DNA from: Thermoplasmata archaeon
GTDB lineage: Archaea; Thermoplasmatota; Thermoplasmata; Thermoplasmatales; Thermoplasmataceae
Direction of reading: 5' to 3'
NCBI GenBank assembly: GCA_021827885.1
Contig: JAKAUD010000073.1
Coordinates: forward strand, 1-18,401
Length of the DNA: 18,401 nucleotides
The notes under the pieces are model-generated. The model ran no database searches. It saw nothing but the letters and a program-made list of their open reading frames with translations, and was not told where the DNA came from. Positions 12,601-18,401 of the stretch are shown here, one piece after another (positions within the stretch are counted from its first letter, which is position 1; the number at the start of each line of letters is the position of its first letter). The position numbers were made by a program, and so were the translations under genes.

Positions 12601-15600
12601 GGTTGACCGAAACGGTTCAAGAAGCATTCTTTCCTATATAAGGAGCCAGGAGAAATTCGGGGTTCCAACCGATGACTTCCTGCTGGTAGAAGGGAATTTT
12701 GAAAACGGCCTGTACAATGCACTTTTCCTTGTTCCACTGGGCCGAAGGGTTAATGACGCATTATCAAGAGCGTATGCCATGGCTATTTCCACCCGATACG
12801 GAATCAATACCAGAATCACGGTTACCGATGATGGCTTCATGCTGACCTATGAACAGAAGATCGACCTGAAGCAGATACCTTCAATGGTAAACGCCGACAA
12901 TTTTGAAGACCTCGTGCGAAGGTCCGTTTCCAATACCGAGGTGTTCAAGCAAAGATTCCGGCACTGTGCATCCAGGTCAATGATGGTTCTGAGGAGATAC
13001 AAGGGGCATGAAATATCAGTAGTCAGGCAGCAGTTGAGGAGCGAAAAGGTTCTCAGGGCGCTTGAGGAGCTTCCGGGATTTCCTGTCATCACGGAAACAT
13101 ACAGGGAAATAATGAATGACATGATGGATGTCCCCCTGGCAAAGAAATATGTTTCTGAAGTCATAGAAAAGAGGAGATATAAATTAAATGACTATTCAAA
13201 TGAGTCCAGCCCGTTCTCGCTTTCCCTGATACTTGCAGGAGTATCGGATATTGTCATGATGGAGGACAGGGCAAGATTGCTGAGGGAACTCCAGTCACGC
13301 ATAGTGGACAAAATATACAGCAATGAAAGGAAGGATTTCATCATAAGGGATCCAAGGCTTGTAGAGAATTTCTTTGCCTCAAAGGTTCCTAGAGTGGAGA
13401 ATTATGAAGATTTCATCAAGTTTTCAAAATACTTTCCATATTTTGACGTGATGAGGAACCGGTTCAATTCACCCTATCCGTATGGAAAGGGGGAAATGTT
13501 GAAATTCGCTGAGAGAGCCATAATGGAAGGAAAGATAATCTCTGTCCACATCAGGAGCACTTTCTGGACAACGCCGGAAAAATATCCCGCGTTTAGAAAC
13601 CTGTTCAGCGCTGGAAAAAATCCATCACCCGATGAATCAGATATACTTGATCTGTGCACAGACAGGACATTCAAGGAATTGAAGGAAGTTTCTGGTGTTC
13701 CTGAGGACAGGTTGAGGGGAATTTTGCTTAATCTTGAATCATCATATTTAATTCAGAGATCGCTTAAGGATGGAAATCAAACCTATGAGAAAAACAAGGG
13801 AGAATTCAAGAATGGTTACACATTCCGAAATCTTCTCATCGATTTCATAGGCACAATGGGCCCCATGACCTTTGACGAGATAAGCGTGAAGTTGCCGTGC
13901 GATCAGGACATGCTTCGGAAAGAACTTGAAGAACTTGTTTCCGGAGAAATACTTCAAAAGGACTATATAACCCCTGTATTTGCAGAGCAATATATTGTAA
14001 AGGGAGATCTTGCATCCCTGTTAAGTGTGAAGGAAGAGGATCCGAAAAAGAACAGGATTGCAAAGCTTTCATGCCCTGTGGAGAATCTGGATCAATACCT
14101 GGAAAGGTATGGCTTCTTTGCAGATCTCTCCTGGGTTAAAGCGAGAACTGCCCACCTTAAAGAATCAGATGTCGATGAATATATTGAGAATGGAAAGATA
14201 CTTGCAGGCAGATTTTTCAGGCACAGGAACACGTGGATAAGCAGGGAATTTGCCTCCACACTCAGGACACTGAGAAAACGTGAATTGAACCCAACAGAAC
14301 TGAAGATATTGGAGTTCCTGAAATATGGCCCTGCCACAATAAGTGGAATAGCCTCTGCCATGGGTGAGGAGGTTCCCGTAATCAAGGAAAATATAAGAAA
14401 CCTTGAATTTCTTGTCGAAGTAGGAAGCAGGAATGGCATGGTATATGGCATAACCCACGGCGAGGAGATATCAAGGCACGAGTCAGTGAAAAAAATGGTT
14501 TCTATGTTTGGCCCCGTATCAATAAGGGAATTGTCGCAGTTCTTCTGGATCGATATTTCACATGAAGACTTCAGGGAAATTAAATCCACTTATTATGATG
14601 GATCGATCTATTACGGGGAAGATATACCCAAGACCCCGCAGAAAATAATTGTCAGCGCAAACGATCTCATAACAATATATACTGGAAAGCAGTATGTTGA
14701 GGATTCAGGAATTAACGCACTCTTTTATGATGAAGGCAACCTCTGCGTATCCATGTCCATGGAACAGTTCAAGGCTACTTTGTGGATAGATTCCATAGTT
14801 ATAGACAGAAAGGAATACATTTCCTCATTTATAGAAACACTGAAACGCCATGGTGAGAGGAACGGCATTGTGGATGTCATAATGCTTGACTTCCCTGAAG
14901 ATATGAAAGAGGTACTTGCCAGGAGCGGATTCAATCTCTCTGGAAGAAATGCAATATTTGGGAGCGGACAATTCCTGGACCTTATCTCCGGAGACCTCCT
15001 GAATCTATCCCTGAACCATTATTCCTCATACAGAAATGTCAATAGGAGTGTGCTGGAGAAGATCAACCACGCCTTCCTGGGTTTCAGGGATTCCATAGAG
15101 GCGCACTATTCAGGTATAAAGGAGAATGAGCTTGAGAATTACTACCTGTCCGACCTCATTTACAATTTTAACGGCCCGTTCTCAATATCAGCCAAGGGCA
15201 CTCCGGAGATCATATCCATATTCAGAACCATAAGGAAGGTTCCTCTGGACGGCAACAGGCCTAAGATACTGAAGGTCATAATGGAAGACCCTGCCGACGA
15301 AAAAGAGATAAGCCAGCTAACGGGAATAGATCAGTCGCACGTTAGGGAAGCTGTCAAGTATTTGTTTTCAAAGTGCATTATCGCAAAGGACCACAACGGA
15401 AACCTGAGATTTATTGTTGAACGTTATGAGAAAGCAGAATGCGTGAGGATAATACTGAGAGAAGTAATAAGCGCCCTTGGCTATATATCAAGGGACATCT
15501 ATGAAAAGGTGACGGACGACCCTGATCTTGAGATATTTTCCCATGAAATTGCAAGCATGGTTAAATCCGGGGTTTTAAGGAAGACATTTATTAAGGACAG

Positions 15601-18401
15601 CCGGGAACCGTATTTCTTCTCGAGTAAAGCTGATATGAAACCGGGTCAGCCTTCCGGCAGAATGAGGATATTATCCCAGAAAGATTTTCTATACCTCTGC
15701 TTCAAGGATTTCATCAAATCCAATTTAGGAGGTACGAAGACATTCCTTGTTGAAAAGAATGGAGTGATTACAGGTGCCGTGTCTTTCAGGAAACTGGGTA
15801 GAAATTTCGAGATAAAGAATATAATCGGCGAGGAAATAAGCAGTGATGAGATAAAGAGGGAATTGAGCATACTCGGCTATTCAACCTCATTTTGAAATGC
15901 TTGCAAAAGATGATGATTTGCCCGCAATTAATCTGCAATTCAATTCGCCTGAAGGAAAATCATTATTTGCCTAAAATGTATGGGAATCTATGTCCTATGA
16001 CTTGATACTCGTCGAAGGCATCAATATCGTCCTCTCATTGTTCTTATTGACCGTTTCATCGATGGCGGTTAAGAAGGGAGTCAGGATTTTTAAGTATATG
16101 CTGGTGTCATTTGCAATAATATTTATCTCGACCTTCATTACCGCGCTTTCGGCATTCAATATTGGCCCTGCATATTTTGGTTCCATGATTATCCCTGAAT
16201 TGGCTCTCTTTCTCGTCATGATATTGTTCTATGTTGGTGTTATCAAGGGTAACTGAGGCTTTGTGTGGATGCAAAAGAAAATCAAAGGGACAAAATAATA
16301 GGGGTTCTGGAAAAGAACCCTGGGCTGCACTTCAGGGCGCTCCAGAGAGAGACAAATCTTGCTGTGGGGCAGTTGGAATACCACCTCTACCAGCTGGAAA
16401 AATTGGGAAATATATCCTCCAGGCGGGATGGGAGGTTCAAGCGTTACTTTATTTCAGATAATTCCACACTTCTGGACAAAAAGATTTCATATTATTTGAG
16501 AAACAAGAAAGCCAGGGAAATCATCATCAGGCTACTGAGGAAATCGCCAGAAAACTCAGAAGAATTGAGAATAAAATTGAAAATGAAAAGAGATGAAATG
16601 GAACAGTTAATCAATAACATGATCGATGACATGATAATTGTGAATGAAGGAAAACAACTATCCATAGCTGCTCCCACCCAGGTCAAGAAAGCCATAAGAA
16701 GTGTCAAGGCTTCTTTCCTGAGTGAACTGGCCGAGAGCCTCATAGATCTACTTGACACGGAATGATGAGCGCACGTATCTATGAACTGTTCAAAATGATC
16801 TCTTTCCTTTGTAGTATGTATAACCGCCGCCTATCATGAGCAGGCCAAGAAATATCCCGATTGAAAAGTATTCGAAATTATTGAGAATAATGTTTATTGC
16901 GGTAGACCCGATATTATTGATCGTGAAGTTTGAATTGATATTCTGGCTCGGGAAGACCAGGTAGGGATCCTCATAAAATGTGCTTGTGTTGTTCGAAATT
17001 GGGAAGCTTCCTATCGTGGTTATTCTTCCTGGCGTAATCGATTCGTATGAGGAGAAATTGACCGTTTGCCCGTTGTCCTCAAATTGGTTTCCCCAGATAT
17101 ACATTAATGGAAACGTCTTTGTAAGGTTGACAAGATAACCGTTGAATTCACCAGATGAGCGGTCATTTACCTGCCTGTGGTATTTGACGTATTTTTCCTT
17201 TACCCCGTTAGACAGGAAACTGTTCTGGAACATGAAAAGGGTTGAATTTCCAAACGTGTGCCCATGAAACATGATCTGGAATGAAATTTCCAGGGAATTT
17301 GTACTGTTAATTTCTGTCATGTTATCCGTTGAATTTTGATATGAACTTATTTCAATCTGGTTCGCAAATTCCGTAACATTAGTAAATACTTCCCCCTTTA
17401 TGGACAGCTTTTGCAGGATGTGGAAGAGATCGAACTGGTTTAACATGTTCAATGAACCGGAGATGTTTGAATACAGTGGGTTTGATGTGTTAGTGGATAT
17501 ATTCACGAGAACGCCATTTAGATATTTTTCGTACTGCATCATAATATATTGAATCGGTTGATTAAATGAAATGTTAGTGCCAAGCAAATCCTTTGATGAT
17601 AATCCTGTTGGAAAATTATTATTGTTCAGCAGGTACAACGCCTTCAACTGCTGTATGAGCATGCCTACTTCAGGAGAAAACGTGATAGTGGACGAATACG
17701 AACGATTGATATTACCGCTCTCAGATAGTTTCCAGCTTGATTGATTCCAGAACCCAATGAATGGTATCCCATCCTCCAGCATATATACGTACGGAACCGA
17801 GACGTTGAATGAGTTCCCATCAAGATTTATGGTGATCCCGGGATGCTTATAATACTCCATGCTTGGTCTATCGATTGCAGACTTGGCTAATGAATCCGTT
17901 CCGGAAATGGAAATAACACTGAATGCCACAATTATGCATACAATGGTAAGGTATCTCAATGATAATACAATAGATTAGTTTGATAATTTATTTTTGGTAC
18001 AAACTCATCAGGAGAATTCCTCTTCCAGTTCCAGCATAATCTGGTTCATCACTTCGTCAAAAGACTTGCCTGTATATTCCCTAAGGCCACCCATCTCTGT
18101 TCTTAATTTGGCAACAAATTCATCATCTTCTCTGGAAAACTCTATGTTGCAGATCAACTCCTGCATTTATATCAACCAAAGCGTGATTTATATGTTGTTA
18201 TTAAGCTTTCCATTACTTCCAAATTCTCTGCAATAAATTTATTAACTCTCAATTTTTTCGGGAATAGTTTCATAATGTATTTAATAATGTTAGAAAGAGA
18301 GAGAACGGATTCAAGGCGCTTAAACTCATTGCAATCATGATGATAACTGCAATGATGGCAATACCTCTTGTCCAGCATTTTAATAATGAACATGTTAGAT
18401 C

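Overview
The window looks like chromosomal DNA from a heterotrophic archaeon, most likely of the Thermoplasmatota (Thermoplasma/Ferroplasma/Cuniculiplasma-like). This placement is inferred from gene content and signals, not from a marker gene. The supporting signs are A/T-rich TATA boxes about 24-29 nt upstream of several start codons (leaderless transcripts), frequent TTG/GTG starts, an AbrB-PhoU fusion, an archaeal-type DUF4143 ATPase, an Lhr-type helicase, and a surface protein with 17 N-glycosylation sequons. No tRNA, rRNA, CRISPR array or insertion sequence was seen.

Layout. Positions 1-357 hold no convincing gene. 358-2757 is a compact type II restriction-modification pair: an amino-methyltransferase followed without a gap by a complete AvaI/BsoBI-family endonuclease (predicted target CYCGRG). 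It is followed by a DUF998-type membrane protein (minus) and a divergent archaeal ATPase of the DUF4143 type (plus). The 183-bp region between these two carries four CATCCT/AGGATG half-sites that look like an operator. 5177-6166 (minus) is an AbrB-PhoU regulator. It is divergent from the glyoxylate-shunt operon at 6282-9145, malate synthase (aceB) and isocitrate lyase (aceA), which overlap by 4 nt and would let the cell grow on acetate, fatty acids or other C2-yielding substrates.

9191-10602 (minus) is a radical SAM enzyme with a C-terminal iron-sulfur cysteine set. It is followed 2 nt later by a 44-residue tail-anchored microprotein. Divergent from it is a very large Lhr-type helicase (up to 1714 residues) whose C-terminal half is mostly winged-helix modules. 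After it come a small three-helix membrane protein with a paired two-wHTH regulator (15990-16765), a secreted and membrane-anchored surface glycoprotein (16790-17959, minus), and two tiny minus-strand genes at the right edge: a Cys/His-rich 73-residue protein and a 52-residue HicB-like protein.

The most interesting candidates for undescribed biology are the radical SAM/microprotein pair, the shared operator between the DUF998 gene and the ATPase, the possible control of the glyoxylate operon by the AbrB-PhoU protein, the extended Lhr, and the two-gene membrane/wHTH and Cys-rich/HicB-like cassettes. The restriction-modification system is recognisable as a known family.
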